A stretch of DNA of 40,261 nt, from contig NZ_CAJUHF010000033.1 of the NCBI RefSeq assembly GCF_910585845.1, forward strand, positions 1 through 40,261, given 5' to 3'. Source of the stretch: an uncultured Bacteroides sp. (GTDB lineage Bacteria > Bacteroidota > Bacteroidia > Bacteroidales > Bacteroidaceae). Every line of letters begins with the position of its first letter. Positions within the stretch are counted from its first letter, which is position 1. Both the position numbers and the translations under genes were made by a program. Below the pieces are notes generated by a model. That model was not told where the DNA came from. It saw only the letters and a list, made by a program, of their open reading frames with translations, and did not search any database. Of this stretch, positions 7,748 through 17,359 are shown one piece after another.

Positions 7748-8761
7748 TTATTTTTTGGGAGCAGGATTCATAATATTGATGGCTTCTCTCACATATTGAT
7801 AGGCATTCGTGGCATTGTAATAATCATTCTGCATGTTTTCAATAGCCAAACCGGCTTTTGTAAACTTGGCAGATGATTCTGTCACCCAATACGCAGCTTC
7901 CGACAAAGCTCTTAGAGTATTGTAATATCCGGTAGTCTTATCCGTCGCATCCAGTGAAACAGTAGATGCCGAAACAATAAACCGATCAGCCGGAACACCG
8001 TCCGCTATCAGTGCTTGAAGTACCTCTATGCCTAATTGGGCAGCATCCGTAACATCGTTTGTAATCAGAATGATATGTTCACAAGAAGACAGGACAGACT
8101 GGCCTATCAGGTTGGCCGGATATCCCTGAAACACCAGTTGCTTACCGGCATTGGCACTCTTCCAATTGGATATCACACCAAAGAAAGCATCTTGATTTGC
8201 CTTTGCTTCCGCTTTGTCTGCTTCGGACATATAGGTAGGATTTGTACCACGATATTCTGCCACAATACCGTCAAAAGGAGCTTCAAAAGCAATCAACCGA
8301 CTCAGTTCAGCAGAAAGATAAGTTGAGAATGCACCCGTTTCCGTACCTTCCTTCACCTTGTCGGTATATTCCTTCAAGATGTTGTCATAACTGATGGAAT
8401 AGAAAACTTTCGTACCCTTTTTGTGTACACTTGCAATATCTTCCAATTCAAATTCCTCCAAATCGGGAGTGGTTGCAATCACCACATCCAAGCTATCGGG
8501 AACATCCGATATATGCTGTCCGCGACTGAAAGGAACTTTCTCACTATTGTCAAACCAACCATACACAACCTTATGGTCAGAGTTCTTGTATTCCTGCAAA
8601 TTCTTCAGATACTTGGCATATTGTTCAGGATGCTGCCCGTCGATTCCGGGCTCTACTAAGTTGATACTTTCCGTATCCGTCCAATCCGAGCAAGCAGACA
8701 ATGCCAATACCGAAAAAGCTGCCAGCGCGATTCCTTTGAATGATTTCTTATCTAATTTCAT
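7748..8761 (-). CDS. Degenerate GH18-fold glycan-binding lipoprotein (pseudo-enzyme)
   Basis: A 337-residue lipoprotein (LSAC, Cys 24, then SDWTDTE, acidic and probably surface-exposed). The body reads as a GH18-type TIM barrel: successive strand-like blocks such as KVVYGWF, LDVVIATTP, KVFYSISYD, FDGIVAEYRG, QLVFQGYP and HIILITN. The strand-4 motif DGIVAEYR replaces the active DxxDxDxE: the second Asp is Val 167, the third Asp is Glu 169 and the catalytic Glu position is Arg 171. Hydrolysis is therefore not expected. The counterpart in the known high-mannose N-glycan PUL is a surface glycan-binding protein, and the same role is inferred here. It lies directly after susD (22 bp). Confidence 0.82.
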   Translation of the reverse strand: MKLDKKSFKGIALAAFSVLALSACSDWTDTESINLVEPGIDGQHPEQYAKYLKNLQEYKNSDHKVVYGWFDNSEKVPFSRGQHISDVPDSLDVVIATTPDLEEFELEDIASVHKKGTKVFYSISYDNILKEYTDKVKEGTETGAFSTYLSAELSRLIAFEAPFDGIVAEYRGTNPTYMSEADKAEAKANQDAFFGVISNWKSANAGKQLVFQGYPANLIGQSVLSSCEHIILITNDVTDAAQLGIEVLQALIADGVPADRFIVSASTVSLDATDKTTGYYNTLRALSEAAYWVTESSAKFTKAGLAIENMQNDYYNATNAYQYVREAINIMNPAPKK

Positions 8762-8783
8762 GATTATTCAGCATTTATTGTTA

Positions 8784-10373
8784 TTACTTGCGTGCCCACC
8801 ATACATCAGTAGCCATATTGTCAGGACCACCCAGATAGTTGCTCACTGCATTTTGGACATTCTCTGTGTTACTTGTATATTCTTCCGAAGGATAAGGCAT
8901 ACGGCGTGCACCTCTCTCATTATCTACAATTCCACCGCTCAGATTGCCTTCATCGGTTGCAGGCAACAATTTAGGATAACCGGTACGGCGATAGTCTGCC
9001 CAAGCCTCGTTACCTAACGGCCAGTTGGCAATCCACTTCTGCGTAATGATGCGCTCCTGTTTCTCTTCCTTTGTTGCACCTTCGTTCCACTTGATTGTGA
9101 CGAAAGAAAGATTCTTCTCATACGTATTGACGCCTGCAGGATCAATGTACAGGGCAGGCACACTGCTATCATCAGCCAAATAACTGTCTACCCCGGTAGC
9201 CCCCCATTGGTCGAAAGAAAGACGGATGCCTTGCTCGTAAAAGTCGGCAGCGTTTCCTTTCATATTGAAACCATAGATAGCCGCACCTTCTGCACGTAAG
9301 AAAGAGACTTCGGCAGCATTCATCCAAAGTACAGGATCAGAAGCTGAAATCTTCACACGCGAATAGTTGATGAAATGCTCTCTCATCTTGCCCAGATTGA
9401 TGCTACGACGCAATCCTACATAAGCCTCTCCCGGCCATTTGGATTCCTCAAAGTAGCTGGCACGGCGATTGTCGTTGTAACCGTTCATGTAGCAAATGAT
9501 GTCGGCTGCCGGATGGGTATCGCCACCGGATGCCTCTTCATTGTAACGTACAGCCACAAACAGCGGATTGCTGATTGCACCGAAATATTTCCATGTCGCA
9601 TTGTCGGCATTGGTTTCAATCAGTCCCAGTTCATGGTTCACTGCACTTTCAGCCATTTCCTTAGCCTTGGCAGGACTGACATTCGCAATACGGATAGCCA
9701 AACGCAGTTTCAAGGAATTGGCAAACTTCACCCATTTCTGCACATTACCACTGTAAACAAAATCGGCAGAAGCAACCAACGCCGCATTTCTATTCTCAGT
9801 CAATACTGTGATGGATTCATCCAATTCTTCGAAGAATTTGTTATAAACTTCTTCCTGCGTATCGTAAGGAATGGTAATCTTACCATCTTGGCCGATCTTG
9901 GAATAAGGAATAGGACCGTATGCATCGGTCACACGGCTCATGGCAGCCACTTTCATTATTTGCCCAATGGCGTACGGAACCGGATTGTTGGTATTTTCTG
10001 ACACTTGCTGCACAGTGTTCAAGTTTCCGTAAAGTGTTGAAATGATACGGTCACTGATCAAGAACACACGTGTCCAGTCGTTCGTTGCATTAAAATTGGA
10101 TATCGTATTGGACCAACCGGCATTTGAATCAGCAAAATAACCACCCAATGGTCCACCCAGCAAACAGTCGGTAAACTGTGCCGTATTGACATCCGACGAA
10201 ATAACCGTACTCGCCAGGTTACTCATAGCAGACCCCAATGCATAATCATCAGGAGTCAAATCACCCGGTTGATAAGGATCGGAGTTAATATCCATATAAT
10301 TGCCGGTGCAGGACATAAGACCCATAAGCAACGGAGCAACAATCAATGTATTTATTATATTCTTCTTTTTCAT
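8784..10373 (-). CDS. SusD-like outer-membrane glycan-binding lipoprotein (SusD/RagB family)
   Basis: A 529-residue lipoprotein with lipobox GLMSC (Cys 22). The early NSDPYQPGDLTPDDY region and later RLAIRIANVSPAKAKEMAESAV (TPR-like) and ITQKWIANWPLGNEAWADYRRTGYPKL segments are hallmarks of the SusD-like_2 branch. It forms the lid over the SusC-like channel and binds the oligosaccharide before import. It lies 11 bp downstream of the SusC-like gene and is certainly in the same transcript. The ligand is inferred from the PUL to be high-mannose N-glycan. Confidence 0.95.
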   Translation of the reverse strand: MKKKNIINTLIVAPLLMGLMSCTGNYMDINSDPYQPGDLTPDDYALGSAMSNLASTVISSDVNTAQFTDCLLGGPLGGYFADSNAGWSNTISNFNATNDWTRVFLISDRIISTLYGNLNTVQQVSENTNNPVPYAIGQIMKVAAMSRVTDAYGPIPYSKIGQDGKITIPYDTQEEVYNKFFEELDESITVLTENRNAALVASADFVYSGNVQKWVKFANSLKLRLAIRIANVSPAKAKEMAESAVNHELGLIETNADNATWKYFGAISNPLFVAVRYNEEASGGDTHPAADIICYMNGYNDNRRASYFEESKWPGEAYVGLRRSINLGKMREHFINYSRVKISASDPVLWMNAAEVSFLRAEGAAIYGFNMKGNAADFYEQGIRLSFDQWGATGVDSYLADDSSVPALYIDPAGVNTYEKNLSFVTIKWNEGATKEEKQERIITQKWIANWPLGNEAWADYRRTGYPKLLPATDEGNLSGGIVDNERGARRMPYPSEEYTSNTENVQNAVSNYLGGPDNMATDVWWARK

Positions 10374-10384
10374 ATCATTTGGTA

Positions 10385-13300
10385 TTAAAATTTAAAGCTC
10401 AAGCTAAAGCCAATGTTACGCAAAGACGGCATCATGAAGTAGTCAATTCCCTGATAGAAGTTATCGGTAGAAGCCACACTCTCAGGATCGAAAGGAGCCT
10501 TGCTGTAAATCATCCACAAATTGCGGCCAACCAACGAAACTTTGATGTCGCAAACATCATGTAACCATTTTCTGGGAATAGTATAACCCAAGGAGACTTC
10601 CTGTAAGCGAACATTGGTTGCAGAATAGGTATAGTATTGAGGAACAGCAGTACCGCTACCAACAACACCGTACCAAGTTTCCGGATTCACCCGGTCGGTA
10701 CCATTTACCAACACATAGCCTAAATCGCGCGCATCGGCAGAAGCTTCAGACACACCGTAGTAGTCCAACATGGCTTGTGTACGTGAATAAACCACGCCAC
10801 CCAAACGGGCAGAAATCAAGAAACCGGCTGTCACATTCTTCCAGATGAAGTTATTGCGCCAAGCTAAATTCCCTTTAGGAAGCACGCTTCCCAACTTGAT
10901 GTATTTATCAGGGTCTGTAATAGCTTCCGTAGCCACCATTCCATTCTGGTCTACAAAAATCTGTCCGTTGGCATCACGTTGCATATCGCGCAACGAATAA
11001 AGGTCACCCATGCTTCCTCCTTCTTTCAACAAGAAACGGGCATCGCCCAAACCACCCATGTTCAGCGTGCTCAAAGAGAACAACTCACCGGTAATGGGAT
11101 TGATAGCATTATCAGCCAGTGTCAAGATCTTGTTCTTATTGCTGGAAAAGGTTATCCCTGTGTCCCAAGTAAAATCTTTCCAAGTATTCTTGTAATTCAG
11201 TGCCAATTCAATACCGGAGTTACGCACAGCACCGGTCTGGATATACATGGCCGACCAACCACTGACAGGCAACTGCGGATTAAATGTCTGATTCATAGTC
11301 TTGGCATTGTAGTACGTTACATCCAACTCAAAGTTCTTGAAGAAACGCATGTTCAAACCAAGTTCCCAAGAATTGGTGCGCTCCGGTTTCAAGTTATACA
11401 ATGGGTATTGGGTTGTAATACTCCATTGACTGGCACTTGAGTTCCACTCATAACGCGGATTGGCCAGATATCTGGAGAAAGCACTACCCACAGATGCCCA
11501 CGAACCACGAATCTTTATGAAAGAGAGATAGTCTTTGTTCAAATTAGGCATCAGTTCAGACAACACAACAGAACCTCCGACTGAGGGATAGAAGAACGAT
11601 TTACTATTGGAATTAGGACCTGCAAGCTGCGAAGGCCAGTCGTTACGTCCGGTCAGTGTCAAGAAATACGTATTCTTGTAACCCAGTTCGGCAGAAGCGA
11701 AAAGAGACTGGGTCTGTTCGCGCCATCCTTCTTGCATACGCTGTGTCCTGCTGGCACTCAGATTCTGAATAGCGAAGAAATTGGTCAATCCTACCGGCTC
11801 GCCGGAGAAAGCATCACCACCATCGGCTATCGGTCCACGCACCCTCATGGCATCCGAACGAATATCAGAGAACGAACCACCCAAGTTGGCTTGAAGCGAC
11901 CAGTCTTCACCAAAATATTTGTTGATGCTCACCAGGAAGTCAGCATACAATTGCTTATCCTGCGTCTTGGTAATGCCATACAGACCACGAGAAGAGCTTT
12001 CGGTCAACTGCGTATTGGTAGAAGCATAGAACTTTTCTGTATAGTCATTGCTGGAGTTATCCAAGCGTACACGTCCTGAAACGGTCAACCAATCCAGAAT
12101 CTTATAGCTCAAACCGGCATTCAACATATAACGGTCTTTCTTGTTCTGACGCAAGTTACGGTAATTAATCCAATAGGGATTCTGCATAACCATACCTTCG
12201 TCACCCACCGGCCAATATTGCGTATAAATCTTACGGGCTGCGTCATAACGCTCATACATGCTGATATCTGCCCAGTCGTTGCTACGCGGAAAAAGATAAG
12301 CACCTACCAAGGGGTTATTATATGTACCCTGGTTCGTCATGTTTTGGTCGTTCTGCAAGATGTAGCTCGCACCGAAATCCAAGGTCATCTTATCGTTCAA
12401 GAAGGTAGTGGTGTTACGTACCGTGAAGTTATAACGATTGTATTTGTTATTGGGAACAATACCTTTTGAGTTGACAGCCGCCGCCGAAGCATACGTCTGG
12501 TTCTTCTCTGTACCAGTGGACAATGAAATACTTTCCGTACCGATAATACCCGTCTGGAAATAGTCACTCTTCGGATTGTAATTGTAATTATTGACGGCAG
12601 ACAAGGGTGCCCCCCAACTCATAGCACCTGAAGTACTCATCACACCTCCGGTTCCCGTACCGTAACGGTTCTGGAAGCTCGGCATCACAAACGGATTTGT
12701 AAATTCAGTATTGCTATTTACCGTAAGACTGACTTTGCCCTCCTTGCCTTTCTTTGTTGTAATAATAATGGCACCATTGGCAGCCTCCGAACCATACAAG
12801 GCGGCGGCGGCAGCACCTGTCAGGACTGACATAGACTCAATGTCTTCCGGGTTGATATCGGCAATCGGTTCCGAAGAGCCTTGTGAGTCAAACTCCGTAC
12901 CACCGGCACTGCCACGACCGGAAAAAATGGGCACACCGTCAATCACATACAGTGCATTGGAAGATTGCATGATAGACTTCGTACCACGCATCACTACCTT
13001 CGACACACCACCCACACCGGATGAAGAAGCATTGATGTTCACACCTGCCACCTTACCACTCAATGAGTTCACAAAGTTAGCGTCCTTATTGGTAGTGATG
13101 GCGTCCGTGTTCACCTGCTGTACGTTATATGACAACGCTTTCTCCGAACGTTTGATACCGAGTGCCGTCACCACAACTTCTTCAAGCAACTGGGTGTCAC
13201 CGGACATCATCACATTGATCGGCGCATTGCCTTTAACCGCAACCTCCTGCGTAGCATAACCGATATAAGAAAATACAATCACAGGATTTGCCACTGTAGT

Positions 13301-13777
13301 GTTCAATGTAAAGTTACCATCCATATCGGTAATGCAGCCGTCGGTGGTACCTTTTACCAACACATTCACACCGATCAGGGGACCCATGTCATCCGACACG
13401 ACACCTGTAATGGTACGCTGTTTGCCTTGTTGATTGCCTTCTTGCGGCATGGCTGACTTCTCTGAAAGATAAACGATATTATCTTCCACCTTGAAAGAGA
13501 TATTTTTCCCTTTTAAAATAACATTCAATGCATCTTCTATAGATGCACCTTTCACTTTGACATTCTCAACTGCCATAGAGGCAAGTTTGTCGTCATAAAA
13601 GAACTGATACTTAGATTGAGATTTAATCTGCTCGATGACTGTCCCTAAAGTTGCACGGGATACATTCAGATTCAACTGGGCAAAAGTCCACTGAACCGAC
13701 ACAGCCATGAAGAACAAAACTAATAAAGTCCGCAGAAATTTCGAACTTTGAAAAGCAAAATCGTTGTTCATAAACAA
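10385..13777 (-). CDS. SusC-like TonB-dependent transporter with STN signalling domain
   Basis: A 1130-residue outer-membrane active importer. After the signal peptide (ending near QWTFA) there is an STN (secretin/TonB short N-terminal) domain at about 36-110 (LGTVIEQIKSQSKYQFFYDD). Next is a carboxypeptidase-D-like beta-sandwich at about 122-205 (GVVSDDMGPLIGVNVLVKG), a TonB-box/plug region (VVVTALGIKRSEKAL, VIDGVPIF, YGSEAANGAIIITTKKG), and a 22-strand barrel ending in Phe (SLSFKF). An STN domain is the part that talks to a FecR anti-sigma factor, matching the sigma/FecR pair encoded upstream. No standard TAnnTTTG box was found in the 184-bp leader, consistent with ECF-dependent transcription. 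The start may be Met 1 or Met 3. Confidence 0.96.
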   Translation of the reverse strand: MFMNNDFAFQSSKFLRTLLVLFFMAVSVQWTFAQLNLNVSRATLGTVIEQIKSQSKYQFFYDDKLASMAVENVKVKGASIEDALNVILKGKNISFKVEDNIVYLSEKSAMPQEGNQQGKQRTITGVVSDDMGPLIGVNVLVKGTTDGCITDMDGNFTLNTTVANPVIVFSYIGYATQEVAVKGNAPINVMMSGDTQLLEEVVVTALGIKRSEKALSYNVQQVNTDAITTNKDANFVNSLSGKVAGVNINASSSGVGGVSKVVMRGTKSIMQSSNALYVIDGVPIFSGRGSAGGTEFDSQGSSEPIADINPEDIESMSVLTGAAAAALYGSEAANGAIIITTKKGKEGKVSLTVNSNTEFTNPFVMPSFQNRYGTGTGGVMSTSGAMSWGAPLSAVNNYNYNPKSDYFQTGIIGTESISLSTGTEKNQTYASAAAVNSKGIVPNNKYNRYNFTVRNTTTFLNDKMTLDFGASYILQNDQNMTNQGTYNNPLVGAYLFPRSNDWADISMYERYDAARKIYTQYWPVGDEGMVMQNPYWINYRNLRQNKKDRYMLNAGLSYKILDWLTVSGRVRLDNSSNDYTEKFYASTNTQLTESSSRGLYGITKTQDKQLYADFLVSINKYFGEDWSLQANLGGSFSDIRSDAMRVRGPIADGGDAFSGEPVGLTNFFAIQNLSASRTQRMQEGWREQTQSLFASAELGYKNTYFLTLTGRNDWPSQLAGPNSNSKSFFYPSVGGSVVLSELMPNLNKDYLSFIKIRGSWASVGSAFSRYLANPRYEWNSSASQWSITTQYPLYNLKPERTNSWELGLNMRFFKNFELDVTYYNAKTMNQTFNPQLPVSGWSAMYIQTGAVRNSGIELALNYKNTWKDFTWDTGITFSSNKNKILTLADNAINPITGELFSLSTLNMGGLGDARFLLKEGGSMGDLYSLRDMQRDANGQIFVDQNGMVATEAITDPDKYIKLGSVLPKGNLAWRNNFIWKNVTAGFLISARLGGVVYSRTQAMLDYYGVSEASADARDLGYVLVNGTDRVNPETWYGVVGSGTAVPQYYTYSATNVRLQEVSLGYTIPRKWLHDVCDIKVSLVGRNLWMIYSKAPFDPESVASTDNFYQGIDYFMMPSLRNIGFSLSFKF

Positions 13778-13889
13778 AGTTTAAGGGTTACACATTGGTT
13801 AATTATAACAGGTCAGAAGCCTCTTTCTTCCGACTTACATATATAAAACAACGTACTTTTAAAATACACTTAGTGCAAAATGATATTTT

Positions 13890-13932
13890 TTTCTCTAAAA
13901 ATAAAGAAGGGGATAGTTTGTCCGCTATCCCC
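13890..13932 (-). terminator. Rho-independent terminator after the GH92 gene, before susC-like gene
   Basis: GGGGATAG (13909-13916) and CTATCCCC (13925-13932) form an 8-bp stem with an 8-nt loop. Read on the minus strand it is followed by TTCTTTATTTTT. It lies just downstream of the GH92 gene ending at 13962 and upstream of the SusC-like gene. It therefore splits the PUL into a regulatory/GH92 unit and a SusCD unit. Confidence 0.8.
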
Positions 13933-13961
13933 CGTCTTCAGTACATTACTAATGTCGCTTC

Positions 13962-16238
13962 TTACTTCTTTAGTTCATTGGAAAAAGAATAAGGAAAATC
14001 TTCCGGTAATGTCCCTCTTTGTAAATTAGGTCTGTTACCCATATCAAATTTCAGGATACCACCCTTCAACAAATCTTCATGTTTCAAATAATTCTTGGTA
14101 TACTCGTTTCCATCCAAACAAAGCGAGTTGATGTATATATTTTCCGAATTATTGTTTGACGCATCAATCACCAACGAATTCCCGTTTTCAAAATGCAGGG
14201 TAGCTTTCTTAAATAAAGGAGCTCCCAATACATATTCATCAGTACCCGGACAAACAGGATAGAAACCCAAAGCAGAGAATATATACCAAGCGGAAGTCTG
14301 CCCATTGTCTTCATCTCCGCAATAACCGTCGGGACCGGAAGTGTACATACGGTTCATCACCTGACGCAACCAATATTGTGCTTTCCAAGGCTGTCCGGCA
14401 TAATTATACATATATATCATATGCTGTATCGGCTGATTGCCATGAGCGTAATTACCCATATTCATCACCGTCATCTCACGTATCTCATGAATCACCTGAC
14501 CATAGTAACTGTCATCAAACACAGGAGGAACCGTAAATACGGAGTCGAGCATGCTTACAAACACTTCCTTGCCCCCCATTAAGTCAATCAACCCTTGCGG
14601 GTCGTGAAATACCGACCATGAATAATGCCAACTGTTTCCTTCGGTAAAAGCATCCCCCCACTTCAACGGTGAGAAAGGTGTCTGGAACTGGCCATTCTCG
14701 TTACGTCCCCGCATCAACAAACTTTCCTTGTCGAACACATTCTTATAATTCATGGCGCGTTCGGCGAAGAGTTTCAGTTCTTTCTTCGGGCGGTTCAACG
14801 CCTTTGCCATCTGATAGATGCACCAGTCATCGTAGGCATATTCCAATGTACGGGCAGTGTTCTCGTTGATTTTCACATCGTATGGTACATAGCCCAACTT
14901 GTTATAATATTCATGACCAAGACGACCGGTAGAAGATACCTCCGGATGCACATTCTTGGTTCCGTGAATAAGGCCTTCGTATAAGGCAGTCACATCGTCC
15001 ACTTTGACACCTTTCAGATAGGCATCGGCAAGTACGGAAGCAGAGTTGTTACCAATCATGCAACCGCGATGCCCCGGACTTGCCCATTCAGGGAAGAAAC
15101 CGCTTTCTTTATAAGTATTGATAAGCCCCTCTTGAATCTGTTTGTTCACCGAAGGATACATCAGGTTAAGGAAAGGGAACAGACAACGGAAGGTATCCCA
15201 AAAACCGGTATCAGTGTACATATAGCCGGGAAGCACCTGACCATTGTAGGGGCTGTAATGCACGGGAGCACCAGTCTCATCGAGCTCATAGAAAGCACGA
15301 GGGAAAAGTACAGAACGATACAGGCAAGAATAGAATGTACGATACTGGTCCAGATTACCACCGTCCACTTCTATTTTTCCCAATACACGATTCCAAGCAT
15401 CCTGCCCTTTCTGAACTAAAACTTCAAGGTTGTCGTTGCCAAGCTCATTCAGATTCCGATCAGCCTGTTCAAAGCTGATGAAAGAAGAAGCTACACGAGC
15501 ATGAATCTTTTCTCCTTTACGGGTCTTAAAGCCGATGATGGCACCTGCATGTCCGGCAGCCTGTTCCTTTTGGTTTTCGAGTACTTTACCATCGGAAACT
15601 GTAGCCTGATAGGTGAAAGGTTTGTCGAATACGACAACGAAATAGTTCTTAAAATTGTCCGGCACGCCACCGCTATTGCGGGTGGTATAACCGACAATTT
15701 TATTTTGTTCGGGAATAATCTTGATATAAGAGCCTTTGTCGAAGGCATCCACTACGATATAAGAATGGTCATTTTCAGGAAAAGTGAAACGGAACAGAAC
15801 TGCACGATCGGTAGGACTGAACTCTGTTACTACGTCATGTTCTGCCAAATAAACTTTATAGTAGTGAGGTAATGCCACCTCTCCCTTATGCGAGAACCAG
15901 CTGGCACGCTTTTCTTCGTCAAACTCCGGTTTGCCCACTACCGGCATAATGGAGAATTGTCCATAATCGTTTATCCACGGACTGGGCTGGTGCGTCTGCT
16001 TGAATCCACGGATTTTGTTGGCTGTGTACACATACTGCCAGCCGTCCCCCATCTTTCCTGTCTGGGGTGTCCAGAAGTTCATGCCCCAAGGGCGTGCAAT
16101 GGCAGGATAAGTATTGCCGGTAGAGAGTTCGAAAGTAGATTGTGTTCCTACCAAAGGATTGACGTATTGCGTAAAATCTTCGGCTTGTGCCCAAACAACG
16201 CAACATAAAAAACAAATCGATAAAAAAAGGTTCTTCAT
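13962..16238 (-). CDS. GH92 family protein with Gln replacing the general-acid Glu
   Basis: A 758-residue GH92 protein with a Sec signal peptide cleaved near WAQA-ED (no lipobox), so it is soluble in the periplasm. Domain layout is the standard GH92 N-terminal beta domain (YVNPLVGTQSTFELSTGNTYP) and alpha/alpha barrel. The usual HGNEPSHH general-acid motif reads HGNQPIQH here, putting Gln at about 602 where the two other GH92 proteins in this PUL have Glu. The base motif GDEDNGQ (Asp about 642 and 644) is retained. In GH92 this substitution is known from an enzyme that uncaps mannose-alpha-1-phospho-6-mannose, where the phosphate leaving group needs no acid. Phosphomannose-diester cleavage is therefore a reasonable prediction, not shown. 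It is last in the upstream transcription unit, 78 bp after the FecR gene. Confidence 0.92.
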   Translation of the reverse strand: MKNLFLSICFLCCVVWAQAEDFTQYVNPLVGTQSTFELSTGNTYPAIARPWGMNFWTPQTGKMGDGWQYVYTANKIRGFKQTHQPSPWINDYGQFSIMPVVGKPEFDEEKRASWFSHKGEVALPHYYKVYLAEHDVVTEFSPTDRAVLFRFTFPENDHSYIVVDAFDKGSYIKIIPEQNKIVGYTTRNSGGVPDNFKNYFVVVFDKPFTYQATVSDGKVLENQKEQAAGHAGAIIGFKTRKGEKIHARVASSFISFEQADRNLNELGNDNLEVLVQKGQDAWNRVLGKIEVDGGNLDQYRTFYSCLYRSVLFPRAFYELDETGAPVHYSPYNGQVLPGYMYTDTGFWDTFRCLFPFLNLMYPSVNKQIQEGLINTYKESGFFPEWASPGHRGCMIGNNSASVLADAYLKGVKVDDVTALYEGLIHGTKNVHPEVSSTGRLGHEYYNKLGYVPYDVKINENTARTLEYAYDDWCIYQMAKALNRPKKELKLFAERAMNYKNVFDKESLLMRGRNENGQFQTPFSPLKWGDAFTEGNSWHYSWSVFHDPQGLIDLMGGKEVFVSMLDSVFTVPPVFDDSYYGQVIHEIREMTVMNMGNYAHGNQPIQHMIYMYNYAGQPWKAQYWLRQVMNRMYTSGPDGYCGDEDNGQTSAWYIFSALGFYPVCPGTDEYVLGAPLFKKATLHFENGNSLVIDASNNNSENIYINSLCLDGNEYTKNYLKHEDLLKGGILKFDMGNRPNLQRGTLPEDFPYSFSNELKK

Positions 16239-16316
16239 GATATTACATTAATTATTGAATTGTCTGATTAGTATTATCAGATTGCCTGACTGCCATGTCA
16301 CACCAACAGGAAGCGC

Positions 16317-17321
16317 CTACTTCTTTGAAGAGAGGAATACGCTGGTTCCAACAATCTTATATTCTATCGGTATCACATTCTTCACGGAATTTAGCACCTC
16401 TTCCACGGTATTCTTCTTTTTCAACACACCGGTATAGGTCTTTGCCGAATCAATGTCCGGAGCCAAGATAATCTTCACCCCATAAGAGTTCTCCAGCGTC
16501 CGGGCTATTGTGAATATGTCAGCCTTCTCAAACAGAAACTGATTATTATGCCAGTTTTCAATACCTGTATCCATCATCTTTACCACCAAGCGACGCGTTG
16601 TAGCATTCAACTCCGCCTTCTGTCCTGGAGAAAGAATGATCATCCCTTCATCGTGATTGCCTTTCACTTCGATCTCTCCCTTCAACAAACTCGCCACAGC
16701 CAAGGGGGTTCTCTTGTCACTCTTCAAATTGAAGACAGTGCCCAATACCCTGACTTGCATAGCCTCGCTCCTTACAATGAAAGGTTTCTCCGTATCTCGT
16801 TTCACCTCAAAGTAGGCTTCCCCCTCCATATATACATTCCTCCGACTTTCGGAAAACTCACGCGGATACTTTAAAGTAGTATTTTTGTTCAGCCAGACTT
16901 TCGTTCCGTCCGGTAACATCAGTTCTTTCACCTCGTCTGTGGTAACAACGGCTACCAAGTCTTCAGGCACATCCTGCAATTGATAGATATGATATCCCAA
17001 ACCGGAAATCAGGAAAACACCTATAAATATAGCGGCATAGCGCATCCAGACATTCAGTTTCCGCACCTCATACCGCTTTTTTTCCTCGCGATTCAGGCTA
17101 TTAAACAATCTTTTTTCCGCTCTCTTTATTTTTTCTTCAGTCGCAAGTTCCACACTTCTTCCCAGATGATATATCTGTTCCAACTCAAATAATTCGTGCG
17201 CATTCTCATCCGCCTCATCTAGCTGTGCATTTATCTTACGAAGTTCTTCTTCAGAACATTCTTCCCTAAGAAATTTAGCAATCAGCTCATCATCCAACTT
17301 ATTCATTACTTCTTTTGTCAT
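16317..17321 (-). CDS. FecR-like anti-sigma factor
   Basis: A 334-residue inner-membrane anti-sigma factor. The cytoplasmic N-terminal part (about 1-90, acidic and helical) would hold the sigma factor. A single transmembrane segment lies at about 95-113 (YAAIFIGVFLISGLGYHIY). The periplasmic FecR domain (about 120-220) has ELMLPDGTKVWLNKNTTLKY and VYMEGEAYFEVKRD, and a DUF4974-type C-terminal domain follows (about 260-330: TIARTLENSYGVKI, TYTGVLKKKNTVEEVLNSV). It is 38 bp downstream of its cognate ECF sigma gene. The periplasmic domain should contact the STN domain of the SusC-like transporter and release sigma when glycan is bound. Confidence 0.95.
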   Translation of the reverse strand: MTKEVMNKLDDELIAKFLREECSEEELRKINAQLDEADENAHELFELEQIYHLGRSVELATEEKIKRAEKRLFNSLNREEKKRYEVRKLNVWMRYAAIFIGVFLISGLGYHIYQLQDVPEDLVAVVTTDEVKELMLPDGTKVWLNKNTTLKYPREFSESRRNVYMEGEAYFEVKRDTEKPFIVRSEAMQVRVLGTVFNLKSDKRTPLAVASLLKGEIEVKGNHDEGMIILSPGQKAELNATTRRLVVKMMDTGIENWHNNQFLFEKADIFTIARTLENSYGVKIILAPDIDSAKTYTGVLKKKNTVEEVLNSVKNVIPIEYKIVGTSVFLSSKK

Positions 17322-17359
17322 ACTACTAAAACAATCATTACGATAAAAACACTTATAAC

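Noticed and set aside
13778..13889. Standard sigma-ABfr promoter for the SusC-like gene
   Set aside because: No TAnnTTTG element was found on the minus strand here; an ECF-type promoter is likely but its consensus is not known to me, so none was annotated.
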